A stretch of 64,000 bases of DNA from Abelmoschus esculentus (lineage: Eukaryota > Streptophyta > Magnoliopsida > Malvales > Malvaceae). Both the position numbers and the translations under genes were made by a program. Location of the stretch: positions 7,133,001-7,197,000 of the forward strand of contig JAUCBN010000043.1 in NCBI GenBank assembly GCA_035048815.1, in the 5' to 3' direction. The notes under the pieces are model-generated. The model made no database searches and was not told the DNA's origin. It saw only the letters and a program-made list of their open reading frames with translations. Positions 1 through 11,642 of the stretch are shown here, piece by piece (within the stretch, counting starts at the first letter, position 1; each line of letters opens with the position of its first letter).

Positions 1-646
1 CACACTCGAAGATCTGCTCACTGATAATGTGGCCGACATCAATTCTTCGATTGTGGATGATAGAGTGGATGAGTGCTAGTCGTGGCCGGTCTACCGTTTG
101 GTTATGCGATGTGGGCAGTAGATTCCTCTTTATAAAAGTATTCCACAGCGTTACCTCCGGGTGTAAATCTCGGCAGCTGACTGACCTGCGGTGTTTTCCA
201 GTATTCCACTCCGCTCCAGGCATGCAGAGTTCGACCTTCATTGCCTCATAATCATCCGCAGTGAGGGCGGCGACGAATGCGGCATGGTCGTCTGTTTCGA
301 TGTCCAGGCCGAAATGGGCGTTAATGATGACATCAACGATGGGTATTGCCCTTCCTCGAAGATAGGTGTATGGGTTTTTCGCCACCGGTCTGTGTGCGTA
401 GAACTCCCGTACCCATTCAATATTTGCTGGTGGTGGTTATTTGGCAAACATTTGCCACTTCTGAAAGGTGATCTTGGAAAGAATGAAGTTGTCTAGCCCA
501 AGATCATCATTATCGATGTAATGAAAACCTTGTTCTTCCCAGATCTGCCTATTTTGGAAAACGCGATAGTATTTGTGCTCGACTGCCTTTGTGGAAAATC
601 TTTTAAATGTAGCCGCTTCGGCAGGGTTTTGTTGTCTGTTGGCCAT
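1..646 (-). pseudogene. ORF2 of B1 (plant transposon protein domain), broken and running off the window
   Basis: The minus-strand frame starts at the ATG at 646 (MANRQQNPAEA...) and runs to the left window edge. Motifs such as IWEEQGF, VREFYAH, YLRGRAIP and LWNTFIKRNLLPTSHN match ORF2 of B2, B3 and element A. From memory this is the putative plant transposon protein domain (Pfam Transposase_32) that occupies the position after gag/pol in Athila-type elements. One in-frame TAA lies near 437-439; the same frame is otherwise open on both sides, so this is one gene with a nonsense mutation. The biochemical function of the domain is not established. It belongs to the minus-strand element that hosts the element A insertion, downstream of the protease fragment at 1307-2131. 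Confidence 0.65.
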
Positions 647-1306
647 CGGTATTTTGTGTGGAGAAGAGTAGAAGAAGTTTGGCAGCGTAACAATGCTTAA
701 AAGAAGAGTAAAGGAGGAGAATGTTGCACGTGTATTTATAGACGATGAGCGGCGCGACGTTTGAGGGAGCGGGGGTGTGATTATTTCCCTTGGCGTGTAA
801 GAGACGTAGCCCCAGCTGGTAACCATTGGCAGCGGAAACGACGCGATTTTTTAATGCGGGCGGCATAATTCTCGCCCGGAAGTTTTAGTTCCTTGGATTG
901 AGATGCTAATTTTGTTGGGCTGATCATCCTCTTTAAGTCTTCCTTATTATTCCTAAATAGCAGAAAATCAAATTAATAGATGCTGTGAAAACTATAGAAA
1001 TCTGAAACTAAATTGCAAAAAATTGAAATCTAATTCCTAAAACTGAAATCTATCCTAAAACATAAAAATAAATTAAAGATAGTACGATAGAAATTAGGTT
1101 ACTGGTCGAGTGCAATGTAATGCCTCTCCAACAACAACCATCTTCCCTTTTTTTAATGGAGGATGGTGTGATGAACCAACCAGAACCTCCTCATCAGGTG
1201 GTTTTTTTCGTGTATGCTTCTGGTCAAGCGGTGTGCTGCCTTGGCAAGTCTTGATCAGACAGTCCATCTCTGCATTGAAGTTAAATTCAGTTTTAACCTC
1301 AATTCT
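647..1306 (-). other. Spacer between protease and ORF2 in B1, with a TATA-like box
   Basis: This non-coding stretch separates the end of the protease frame (1307) from ORF2 (646). On the minus strand a CTATAAATA box directly followed by CACGTG (G-box core) lies around 728-746, about 85 bases upstream of the ORF2 ATG. Above that the DNA is first GC-rich (about 750-880) and then AT-rich. B2 and B3 also have a TATA-like box in this spacer, so an internal promoter for ORF2 is possible, but nothing here proves transcription. Confidence 0.35.
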
Positions 1307-2131
1307 TTAACATTCATCTGGTTCATCCGAATTCCTTAAAGTTTTAAATACATTGATATTCATTTGTTGGTCATTGACCCTTATGACCAATTCGCCTTTC
1401 TCACCATCGATCAATGTTCTGCCCGTGGCTAGGAACGACCTTCCCAATATGATCGGAGCATGTTCATCTGCTTCACAATCAAGAATTAAGAATTCAGTAG
1501 GAAATATAAATTTATCCACTCTTACCAAAATATCATCAATTTCTCCTTCCGGTTGCACGTAAGAGCGGTCAGCCAGTTGTAGCATCACTGTTGTTGGTTT
1601 TGCCTGCCCGATGCCTAGCTTTTGGAATACTAACTTAGGCATGAGATTTATGCTAGCGCCTAAGTCACATAGTGCCTTACCCACGTATTGATCACCGATA
1701 GAGCATGGTATGGTGAAGCTACCAGGATCTTTTCTTTTTGTTGTGGCCTTGTTGTGTTGCATTGCCACACACCCTTCTGTCGTGGCAACCATTTCAAATT
1801 CCCCTATTTTTTTCCTCTTTGATATAATATCCTTAAGGAACTTGGCATAGTTGGGCATTTGTTTAATTGCCTCCACTAAAGGTATATTTATGTGTATCTG
1901 TTTAAGAATGTCCAGAAATTTCTTAAACTGATATTCTTGCTTTTGTTGTTTTAACCTTTGTGGGAAAGGTGTTGGTAGCCGCAAATCTTCAATTCTTTCG
2001 TTGCATTGAAATCTTATTTATGGTGCGGCGGCGATATCATCTGCTGTGGCAGCATTGTCGGCAGTTTCTACTAGTTCCTTGGCCTTAGGTAATTCATCAG
2101 TAGCCTCTTGAGGTGCTATTGTCTCAGTATT
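1307..2131 (-). pseudogene. gag C-terminal linker and aspartic protease fragment of B1
   Basis: The longest open frame is 1307-1984 on the minus strand. It carries the retropepsin active-site block CDLGASINLMPK followed by LADRSYVQPEG, LDCEADEHAPIILGR and GRTLIDGEKGEL, the typical protease region of Athila-like gypsy elements. The frame continues upstream to 2131 across one in-frame TAA at about 2018. It then stops at the 5' end of element A, whose insertion separates it from its own gag start near 14640. Most of gag is missing: the far side of element A holds only the gag N-terminus. The frame ends at 1307 with no reverse transcriptase behind it, as in B2 and B3. Confidence 0.75.
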
Positions 2132-3981
2132 TGATAACTCCGCAAAAAGGCTATATTTTAGGCCTTTTTACTTAAGTTATTGAGTGCCCTTAGGCTCATA
2201 TAGGATCATGTAGTTGTATTTAGGGTCATAACATTGCATATAGTCTTTTGGTTATGCCTTGACATTTTCATATGGTAATAGGTGTTATTTCACGAGAAAT
2301 GTAGTTCTTTTTAGTGGTGTTGTGCAGGGAAGCAGAAACGGAAGTTGAGGCAATTTTTCATGGCATTTGCAGAAGGATAGCAAAAGGAAAATACCATGGC
2401 AAAGCTAGAGAACTACTGTGCTGAGCTAAACGACAAAGAGATATTTTGATAAGAGTGTCAGCTGGTGCTACCACAGCCGCTCGGGACCACTACAGCTGGC
2501 TACAACCACCTCAGTAGGGAACCACTGCCATATTACCTGTATGCGAGCCACCTGGGTAGGGGACCACTGTCACCTCTGCCAGTCCTGGAGAAATGCCAAG
2601 ACAAAATAAGGGCAGAAATGAACTTTTACACATCTTTTAGGGTTTTTCACCCTCTTTAAAAGACATGGTGACCTACACAAAAAGAGAGGCTTTTTTAGAG
2701 CAACAACCAGAAAAGAGAGACCTTTGAGGCGGTCTTTGCGGCGGCGGAAAGCTTCCACCTTTCTCCTCCAAACTCCAGCCAAGGGGACCTCCATTGATAG
2801 AGCTCGAAGGGAGTGGTGTGCTAGGCACCCGAGAGGGGCTAGCACACCAAGGCGTCCCATGGTGGTTGAAGAGCCGGCGGCAGTGCACACCGAGGGTGTC
2901 TTCTAGTCCTCCTTCCTTGCTTTATTTTGTTTATCCTTTCATGAGGATGATTGTTAGATGTTTAAGATTTATGTGGATGATTTATCTTAACATTTAGCCC
3001 CACCATGTATCTTTGTTTCGGTGGTTGCTTTTATGGATGATTAACTTTTGTTTCTATTTAATATATTGCCTACCAAGTGTTTGTATATTTGCTTTGCTCA
3101 TTGTTGGTAATTATTTAAGCATTGTAAGAGGCACGAGAGTGTACCTTGTTTAGATACATGTTAGAGCACTCGAGAGAGGCGTAACTATAGATCCTTAGAT
3201 CATCCGAGAAGAGCTAAGGGAGGATCTACTTGAGAAATGGGTTCTAGACTGAAAATAGGGTCTAGTTGGATCCTAGAGCACTCGAGAGAGGCGTAGGTGA
3301 AGGCTTCAACGACTAAAAGGAGTGTGCTTTATCGATAGACTAAGGTGTCATTCGCGTGACAGGCGAAAATACCATGGCATTTTAGAATATCAGGTTCCTA
3401 TGACTCGAGAGAGCGGGAACACTTTAGAAACCTCTGTCGAGTAGGTATACACCGTAGTGGATATATGTTAGGTAGGGGTAAGGGGTAGGAAACCATAGAA
3501 GCCACCATCAGTCATTCCCGAGAGAGTTCATCAATAGAGGAGAAGTGCAATATATTGTTTAACATGTTCCTGCATTCTGTTTTTGCCTCCGCATTTACAA
3601 CTTACTTTCGTTTTTTTGCTTGTTACTCAGCGATTTCTCTGCTATTCACTCATACACCACCTCCATACATTCACCTTGCCATCATCATCCATACCATTTT
3701 GCCTTGGCATATTTTAGTTGCTTGCATTCTAGAATTGCCATAGCATTTCCATTTTACACCTTCACCGTACATAACCATTTTCTCTTGTTTATATCTTTAC
3801 CTTTGTTTTTCTTTTTAGTTTGTGACAACCCTTTTTGTCTTGGCAAATTTGACTGCATGCTTTACATAGATCCTCGTGGGAACGATACTCACTCACCCTA
3901 TTATTACTTTTATGACTGTGTATACTTGCACATATATGTGTGTTCACTTACATCATTTATAGCACTACACAGAACACACCA
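2132..3981 (+). repeat. 5' LTR of element A
   Basis: This is a 1850-bp direct repeat of 12640-14489, running from TGATAACTCCGC to AACACACCA. It contains small open frames (for example 2724-2906) that also occur in the 3' LTR but are not preserved in the diverged copy at 49278-54020. They are therefore not treated as genes. Several TGCCnnGGCA-like palindromes occur, e.g. 3700-3709. Confidence 0.93.
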
Positions 3982-3987
3982 AGTTTT

Positions 3988-4005
3988 TGGCGCCGTTGCC
4001 GGGGA
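3988..4005 (+). other. Primer binding site of element A (tRNA-Asp)
   Basis: TGGCGCCGTTGCCGGGGA lies six bases after the 5' LTR. It complements the 3' end of plant tRNA-Asp(GTC), including CCA, and is the usual Athila primer site. Confidence 0.9.
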
Positions 4006-4121
4006 GCTAGCTATCTATCATCTAGAGTAAAGTTTGTCATTTTGTCTTGACATTTTTGTTTTGCTTAGTTTATTTTTGTTAGTTCTATTTTACTTGTTTT
4101 ATTTGTTTTTCTTTTCAGTGC

Positions 4122-5351
4122 ATGTCCAGACGGTCTACTGACAGACCTCTCTATCCTATATTGCCTGAAATTGAGCGTTTGTTTCGTTAAAGAAGGCGTA
4201 CTCAGCGTAGAGACATGGACCCACCACCAGTTCAAGACCTAGTAGTTCAAAATGTCGGGGCAAATCAGCATGCTGCTGCACCTCGACCGAGAGCTATTAG
4301 GGATCATTTAAATCCCATCTTGGATGATCTTAATCCTGGCATCGTGGCACCAAAAATTACAGGTACACATTTCGAACTTAAGCCAGTTATGTTCAACATG
4401 CTTAACTCGATTTGGCAATTTGGAGGAATGGCGCATGAAGATGCAAGGCAACATATCAGGGCATTTTTAGAAGTTTGTGACTCATTCCTTCAACAAGGAG
4501 TTCATGAGGATGTGTTGAAGCTCAAGTTATTTTCTTATTCTCTATGTGGTCGAGCAAGGGGATGGTTGAGTGGAGTACCATCCGGATCGATGGAGTCGTG
4601 GGCTGATCTATGCAAAAGCTTTTTGCTACGGTATAATCCTCCGAATCTCAATACTCAACTTAGAAATGACATTGCTTTTTTTCGACAAGGTGACGACGAG
4701 TCGATGTGCGAATGTTGAGATCGATATAAGGGACTGCTGCGCAAGTGCACAAATCATAGATTTCAAGATTGGACTCAAGTTGTGATGTTTTACAACGGAG
4801 TCAATGCACCAACTAGGATGATGCTAGATGCCTCGGCAAATGGAACTTTGTTAGACAAATCACCCGAGGAGGCATTTGACATTCTTGATAGAATTGCCAA
4901 CAATGACTATCAATTTCCTCCTACGAGACTTGGAACCGGGAGGAAGGCACAAGGGACATTTGATCTTGATGTGAAAGACTCATTATCCGCCCAACTCTCA
5001 GCTATCACCAACATGTTGAAGAGCATTCAACGTTCTAATGAAGTAAAGGAAGTAAAGATGGCCAGTTCAGCATGTCTATTATGTCATGGCAATCATCACG
5101 AGAGTGAGTGCCTAGGAAGCCATGAAACAGCTAATTATGTGAGCAATTTCAACCGAAGCAACAACAATCCCTACTCGAACACCTACAATCCAGGATGGAG
5201 ACAGCATCCGAATTTTTCATGGGGAAACCAAGGACCTAGCAATCGTAATCCCCCAGCGCGGAACCAAAATCAGCATGAGCCCTAGAATTTTCAACCGAAT
5301 ATGCCCTGGCATAATCAGAGCAAGGGGCTGCATCATCATCTAATACTAGTT
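4122..5351 (+). pseudogene. gag of element A (nucleocapsid polyprotein), with nonsense codons
   Basis: The frame starts at ATG 4122 (MSRRSTDRPLYP), with in-frame stops at 4188-4190, 4716-4718 (TGG to TGA by comparison with B2/B3) and 5283-5285 (CAG to TAG type). A frame change follows before 5354. The retrotransposon gag domain covers about 4370-4900 (HFELKPVMFNML, GVHEDVLKLKLFSYSL, MMLDASANGTLLDK). A zinc-knuckle-like CLLCHGNHHESEC (CX2CX4HX4C) lies near 5075-5115 and would bind RNA in the virus-like particle. The asparagine-rich tail is typical of Athila. Spliced or programmed bypass of so many lesions is unlikely, so this copy is dead. Confidence 0.85.
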
Positions 5352-5353
5352 CT

Positions 5354-7349
5354 TTGGAGGCAACTATGCAAGATTTTATTCTAAGTACCAAGACGATGCT
5401 TCAAGAGCATACAAATGCCATCAAGAACCAAGGTACTCTACTGCAAAGCCACAGTGCTTCGTTGCGAAATCTGGAGAGTCAGGTTGGCCAAATTGCCACG
5501 GCATTGCAAGAGCTTCAGCCTGGACGTTTGCCGAGTGATACTAAAGTCACTAAGCCGCATGGTAAAGAGCATTGTAGCGCGATCACACTCAGAAGTGGTA
5601 CTCAACTTAATCAGCAAGATAAGTTTGGGGGGAAGAAGTCTGATGATTCCCTACCAGAACCTGTGCAAGAAGAAATGTCTGAGCAAAATCTCGAGGAAAA
5701 GGACCAGGAGGAAGGTTTGACAAAGGAACCTGCCGATGGAGCGAGCAAAAATGCCACGGCAAAACCAATTCCTACACCACCTGTGGAAGAAGTTAGACCC
5801 CCACCACCCTTTCCCCAGAGGCTGAAGAAGCACAATGATGAAGTTCAGTTTAGGAAGTTTGTGGACAAGTTGGATCAGCTATACATAAATGTCCCGCTAT
5901 TGGAGACAATTGACCAGATGCCCACCTACACTAAATTTTTGAAGGAGATAGTCACGAAGAAGCGTAAAGTGGAGAAGTTCGAGACAATTGCCACGGCAAA
6001 AGAATATTGTTCTGCTTTGAGTAATCTACCATCAAAGAAGAAGGATCCAGGCAGCTTCATTATTCCTTGTGCCATTGGAGAAAAGTTTTTTGGGAAAGCA
6101 CTCTGTGATCTTGGATCGAGTGTAAATTTGATGTCCAAGTCAATTTTCGTGAAGCTTGGCATGGGAGATGCGAGGCCCACATCCGTCATATTGCAGCTAG
6201 CCGATCGTTCCCATGTGAGACCCGAGGGGAAGATCGAAGATGTCATAGTAAGGGTGGACAAGTTAGTTTTTCCAACCGACTTTCTCATACTTGATTGCGA
6301 GGCTGATGCTAATACACCCATCATCTTAGGGAGGCCTTTCCTACCAACCGGTCGCATTCTCATTGATTGTGATAAGGGTGAGCTTATAATGCGAGTAGCA
6401 AATCAAAGATTGACCGTGAACATCAACAATTCTCTCAAGTACATGGATGAAGAATGTCGGAGCATTTTGGAAGCGGGCTATGAGCAATCTACAGCAGCTG
6501 ATCAATTTTGCCACAGCAATTTCGTGCAACTGGGTGAGTATGAAGAGCTCACGAATGAAGAAGAGGAAGAAGCTAGTGAACCTTCATTGGAGGAGCATCA
6601 GTCTAGTCTGCTGATAGCTAGAAGCAATTCAAGATTTGAACCTCTTGATTTTGAGGAATTCAGTCCTCCTAAGCCTTCATTACTCGATGCACCAAAGCTG
6701 GAACTAAAAATTTTGCCACAACATTTGAAATATGCTTATCTGGGTAAAGATGAGACCCTGCTTGTTATTATTTCTACGAACTTAAATTCTGGTCAAGAGA
6801 GAAGTCTACTTGCTGTTTTGTCACAGCATAAACGAGCAATAGGATGGACCATGGCAAACTTAAAGGGAATTAGTCCTACCATCTGTATGCATAAGATACT
6901 TCTGCAAGAATGTCATGGAAAATCCGTTGAGCCACAACGTATACTCAACCCCATCATGAAGCAATTTTTTATGAAGGAGATTCTTAAATGGCTTGATGCT
7001 GGAGTAATTTACCCAATATCGGACAGTTCATGGGTAAGCCCGGTTCAGTGTGTACCAAAGAAAGGAGGCACGACCGTGGTGAGCAATAAGGACAATGAGC
7101 TATTACCGACGCGAGTAGTGGCCGGATGGAGGATTTGTATGGACTATCATAAGCTCAACAAAGCTACGAAGAAGGACCACTTTCCTCTACCCTTCATCGA
7201 CCAAATGTTAGATCGCTTGGCGGGCAAAGCTTACTAATGTTTCTTGGATGGATATTCGGGTTATAATCAAATAGCTATCGCACCGAAGAACCAAGAGAAG
7301 ACCACTTTCACTTGTCCTTATGGCACTTACGTTTTTCGAAGGATGCCCT
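5354..7349 (+). pseudogene. pol part 1 of element A: gag linker, aspartic protease, N-terminal RT
   Basis: This open frame of 627 codons (5354-7237) continues past a TAA at 7235-7237 to a frameshift near 7349. The order is a coiled-coil-like linker (LRNLESQVGQIATALQEL), an acidic segment, the protease (CDLGSSVNLMSKSIF near 6103, LADRSHVRPEG, LDCEADANTPIILGRPF), a connector and the start of reverse transcriptase (SWVSPVQCVPKKGG, GWRICMDYHKLNKATKKDHFPLP, LDGYSGYNQI). The protease would mature the polyprotein in the particle. The RT wording is characteristic of Athila. One missing base near 7349 moves the reading frame, ahead of the catalytic motif. Confidence 0.88.
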
Positions 7350-8631
7350 TTGATTGTGTAATGCCCCGACAACTTTCCAGCGCTGCATGCAAGCTATCTT
7401 ATCCGATATTGTTGAAGACTCTCTTGAGATTTTTATGGATGATTTTTCTGTTTTTGGAGACAATTTCCAGAAATGTCTTGGCAATTTAGCAAAGGTCCTG
7501 AAGTGATGTGAAGAGGCTGATCTTGTGCTAAATTGGGAGAAATGTCACTTCATGGTGACGGAAGGTATTGTGTTGGGCCATAAGATCTCACACAAAGGCA
7601 TTGAGGTAGACAGAGCTAAGATTGAGGTGATCGAGAAGCTATCACCACCGACAAATGTCAAGCGCATAAGAAGTTTTCTTGGACATGCGGGATTCTACCG
7701 GAGATTCATCAAGGATTTCTCCAAGATCTCCAAGCCCTTGTGCATGTTGTTGCAGCAGAACCAGCCTTTTGTGTTCGATCAAAAATGTCATGGCGCTTTC
7801 ACAGAGCTGAAGCAAAGCCTGATCACTGCACCAATTGTTGTTTCCCCAGATTGGACACTATAGTTCGAGCTGATGTGCGACGCGAGTGACTACGCCGTGG
7901 GAGCAGTCTTGGGGCAGCGTCGAGGTAAAATTTTTCATGTTGTTTATTATGCTAGCCGTACTTTAAATGATGCACAACTTGACTATACTACCACCGAGAA
8001 AGAGCTACTTGTCGTGGTATTTGCATTTGACAAGTTTAGGTCATACTTGATAGGCACTAAGGTCATTGTTCACACCGATCACTCAGCTATTAAGTACTTA
8101 GTGACTAAAAAGGATGCCAAACCTAGGCTCATTAGATGGATACTGATGTTGCAAGAATTTGATTTAGAAGTGGTAGATAGGAAGGGAACCGAGAACCAAG
8201 TTGCTGATCATCTTTCTAGGCTAGAAGATAACCTGGAATGTCATGACAAAATTGATATACATGATGAATTTCCTGATGAGAAAATTCTTTATGTCACGGC
8301 AATTCCGTGGTACGCTGACCTTGCTAATTTTCTCGTTAGTGGTATTTTGCCTTTTGACATGACTAGCCAGGGAAGGAAGAAATTCAGACATGACGCGCGG
8401 TCATATTTCTGGGATGAACCGTATATGTTCAGACGTTGTGCCGATCAAATTATCCGAAGATGTGTGCCGGAAGAAGAGCAACATGATATTTTGCATCAAT
8501 GTCACACAGGCCCATGTGGAGGTCACTTTGGAGGGATGAGGACTGCTGCAAAAGTCCTCCAATCAGGTTTCTATTGGCCTACATTATTCAAAGATGCCCA
8601 GGCATTTTACCAAGCCTGCGACCAATGTTAG
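7350..8631 (+). pseudogene. pol part 2 of element A: RT catalytic region, RNase H, integrase zinc finger
   Basis: After the frameshift the RT palm continues with the catalytic FMDD box near 7433-7444 and the thumb (NWEKCHFMV, GHKISHKGIEVDRAKIE). Then comes RNase H with its acidic residues (CDASDYAVGAVLGQ near 7873, TTTEKELLVVV, HTDHSAIKYL, GTENQVADHLSRL). The integrase N-terminal HHCC finger follows (HDILHQCHTGPCGGHFGG ... CDQC near 8480-8628). In-frame stops are at 7504-7506 (CGA to TGA type), 7861-7863 (TAG) and 8629-8631 (CAG to TAG type). These enzymes copy RNA to DNA and begin integration; this copy cannot make them. Confidence 0.88.
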
Positions 8632-9557
8632 AGAACTGAGAACATTTCCAGACGGCATGAAATGCCACTACAAAATATATTGGAGGTCGAGTTATTTGAC
8701 GTATGGGGCATAGAATTTATGGGACCATTCCCATCCTCATTTGGAGATCTGTACATCCTTTTGGCGGTAGACTATGTGTCTAAATGGGTTGAAGCCATTG
8801 CAACACCAAGGAACGATGCAAAGACAGTGCTTAAATTTCTGCATAAGCACATTTTCACAAGATTTGGTGTGCCAAGGGCTATCATCAGTGATGAAGGTAC
8901 CCATTTTGACAACAAGTTAATTGCCAAGGCATTACAAAGATATGGGGTGCGACACAAAATTGCCACGGCATATCATCCCAGACCAATGGGCAAGCCGAGG
9001 TTTCCAACCGTGAAATCAAGCAAATTTTGGAAAAAGTGGTGAATCTGAGAAGGAAAGATTGGTCACCAAAGCTTGATGAGGCGTTGTGGGCGTACCGAAC
9101 AACTTTCAAAACCCCACTAGGGATGTCTCCATTTAAGCTAGTCTATGGCAAAGCATGTCACCTCCCGGTCGAACTAGAACATAGGGCTTATTGGGCAACC
9201 AAGAAACTCAATTTGGACGCCGACTTAGCTGGTGAGAGAAGACTTCTAGAGTTGAATGATATGGAGGAATTCAGGACCCAAGCTTATGAGAATGTTAAAC
9301 TCTACAAGGAGCGAACCAAGCGATGTCATGATCAAGCGATTTTGCCACGACATTTTCATGCGGGACAACAGGTGCTCCTATTCAACTCAAGGCTGAAGCT
9401 CTTCCCTAGGAAGCTGAAATCGAGGTGGTCTGGGCCATTTGAAATTCACCATGTGTATCCCCATGGAGCTGTAGACATCAAAAATCCGGACGATGGGACA
9501 ATTTTCAAAGTTAATGGCCAGTGTCTGAAGATCTACACTGGAGCCCACGTGATGTGA
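8632..9557 (+). pseudogene. pol part 3 of element A: integrase core and C-terminal GPF domain
   Basis: The integrase core shows the first catalytic Asp in FDVWGIEFMGPFP (about 8698), the second in ISDEGTHF (about 8890) and the Glu region at about 8994-9020, where a frameshift falls. The frame resumes at about 9000-9027 and runs to TGA 9555-9557. It carries LDEALWAYRTTFKTPLGMSP and the C-terminal GPF/Y-type module (SRWSGPFEIHHVYPHGAVDI) seen in gypsy integrases. No chromodomain follows, as expected for Athila rather than chromoviruses. The stop is followed by a 520-base leader and then ORF2. Confidence 0.87.
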
Positions 9558-10079
9558 GATAAACCTACCGCATATCTGATAGATGCATGACATACTAAAA
9601 TGTCATGGAATTTTCAGTTTACTCATGTTCATAAATAAATAATCTTTGAGTTTGTTTTTATTTGCTTTTATTTGCTTAATCCTTTTTAATCCGTTCTTTT
9701 ATTTTTATTAGGTTATTATACACCCTTGGAGGCGGACGGCTGAAGGAAAAAGGAGGAGAAAAGTAGGAAAACCTACTTAGAAACTTTGGGCGGCAAAAGA
9801 CAAAAGGAGGAGCCTTTTCTTTATTTTATTCTGAATTTCAAATTCAACCCTCTCTTTCTCCTATTAAAAACCTGACACCTTTATCACCACCCACCAATTA
9901 ACCCCCTCCACACGTCTCTAGCCTACACCCCCCACTAGGAAACAAATAAAGGTTTCACCTTTATTTTCTTTAACCTTCATCTTCTTCTTCTTCAAACCCC
10001 CTCCATAGCCGAAACCCCCTCCTCCATTAAAGAAAAGTTTCAAGCTTTCTTGCTTTATCTCCTTACTTTTCACTCAAAG
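9558..10079 (+). other. Spacer and pyrimidine-rich leader before ORF2 of element A
   Basis: This non-coding stretch between integrase and ORF2 is purine-rich around 9740-9800. From 9830 it becomes strongly C/T-rich, with CTATTAAAAACC near 9861 and CTTCTTCTTCTTC runs near 9980-9996. The layout (TATA-like, then a CT-rich untranslated leader, then ATG 10080) resembles a plant promoter and 5' leader. An internal ORF2 promoter is therefore possible but unproven. Confidence 0.35.
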
Positions 10080-11642
10080 ATGGTGGTACGCACAAGACCT
10101 TTAGGATCCGCACCACCCCCTCCTCCCGTTTTTGTGGACCAAGCGGCGGAAGAAAGATTCAAGAGCTTCAAGAACCGAAGGATTTTGTTCGAACTAGGCT
10201 TCAATCTCTCCGATGAGATGGGACCAAAGGTAAAAGATGTGGTGGCGCAACACCATTGGGAGAAGTTCGCCGTACATCCAGGCTCCGTCAACGCAACAAT
10301 AGTGCGTGAATTCTATGCAAATATCCATAGCCCCGACCAGAAATCCGTTTATGTCCGGGGCAAAAATATTCACTTCACCAACACCGCTATCAACCGATTC
10401 TTCAAGATTCCCCAAGGAGTGGACCGCCACGCCAAGAAAGAAGAAGAGGCTGATTATGAAACCTATCAAGGAGTGAAGGAAGATTTGTGTTTGCTCAGGA
10501 CAGAATGGAATGGTCAGCAAACCGCACGGCGCACGGTGAACCGAGAGTCTCTACTTCCCAACGCTCGGTTGTGGAGCCACTTTGTTCGATACAAGTTGAT
10601 AACTACCTTGCATCATACCACTGTAAGTTTGCCCCGCCTTATGCTGTTGCATTCTATTTTATTTGGCTGCCCCATGGATGTAGGGAGGATTATTGTGCAA
10701 GAGACACACGCATGTTGGAAGAGACCGAAGAGCACCCTTGTGTTCCAAAATCTGATCACGGCTTTGTGCCGAAAAAAGGATGTCCCGTAAGATCCGTACG
10801 ATGAAATTTTAGAAGGCATGAAAGGGCTTTCGCTCGAGAAGGTGACCGCCTTAATGGGAAGCGTAGATGAGCAGCCAGAATCTTCTCACGCTGCTGCTGC
10901 TCGAGGAAGAGCTCCATTCTACAAGGATGAGGCACTGGAGCTGTCTAAGAATGCCCTGGAAAAATTGGATGACTTGTCCAAAGATCTCAAAGAATTTTTT
11001 CTCTGCACGAAGCAAAGAGACGAAGTCATCAAAGCTTACCTGGCAGAGCTGCTTCCTCCTCTCGATCAAGAATTTCCCGCTTTCCCGGACTCAATATTGC
11101 CCACTGCAAAAGAAAATACCACGGTATTTACAGCTGCTTCAACTCCGACCAGGCGAGTTGCACTTGATCTAAATCAGGTACCATCCCCAGTTGAGCCGTC
11201 CGAGGAGGCACGAATAACAGAGCCGGAGAACGAGAAACAAGCCCCAGAAGTGCAACCACCAGCACAAGAACAAACTCCTGAAAATATCACGACATTTTCA
11301 GAGGAGCAAGCCCAGGCTCAAGATCAACCGGACCCCACTGTTGAAAAAGAAAAGGAAGCCGAGCTTATTTCTTCACTTTTCGAAGACCCACCCGCACCGC
11401 CAGCACAACAACAAGAAGAACACCACCCAGCAGCTCTGACAGTTGAATCACAAATGCCCTCTTCTCAGAGGAAGAAATCGAAGCGTAAACTCAAAATGTT
11501 GGCTGGGAAGCTCCCAACCCCACCTTCAGCTGCTAGCAAATCAAAATCACGGGGAGCCGATGAAGAGACTGACCCTGAAGTCAGCCCACCCCCGTTGAAG
11601 CGCCGAACCTCGCGTCGAATTGCCACCACACCGCCCAAGTAG
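10080..11642 (+). pseudogene. ORF2 of element A (plant transposon protein domain, env position), one nonsense codon
   Basis: The frame runs from ATG 10080 (MVVRTRPLGSAPPPPP) to TAG 11640-11642, about 520 codons, broken only by TAA at 10788-10790. The N-terminal half has RFKSFKNRRILFELGF, VREFYANIHSP, VRGKNIHFTNTAINRFF and LLPNARLWSHFVRYKLITT, matching ORF2 of B1-B3 and, from memory, Pfam Transposase_32. The C-terminal half (from about 11100) is proline, glutamate and glutamine-rich and ends in a basic tract (KKSKRKLKMLAGK, PPPLKRRTSRRIATTPP) that looks like a disordered nuclear-targeting tail. No signal peptide or membrane helix is visible, so an envelope role is not supported despite its position. 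The role is unknown; a chromatin or DNA-binding function is a guess. Confidence 0.8.

Noticed and set aside
2724..2906. 60-codon arginine-rich frame present in both LTRs of element A
   Set aside because: Identical location in both LTRs is expected from LTR duplication; the diverged family A LTR at 49278-54020 does not keep the frame.
3988..4005. tRNA gene fragment
   Set aside because: Only the 3' 18 bases of tRNA-Asp are matched, and the position right after the LTR makes it a primer binding site.
10080..11642. Envelope protein in element A
   Set aside because: No signal peptide, membrane helix or cysteine pattern; the sequence matches the plant transposon protein domain instead.
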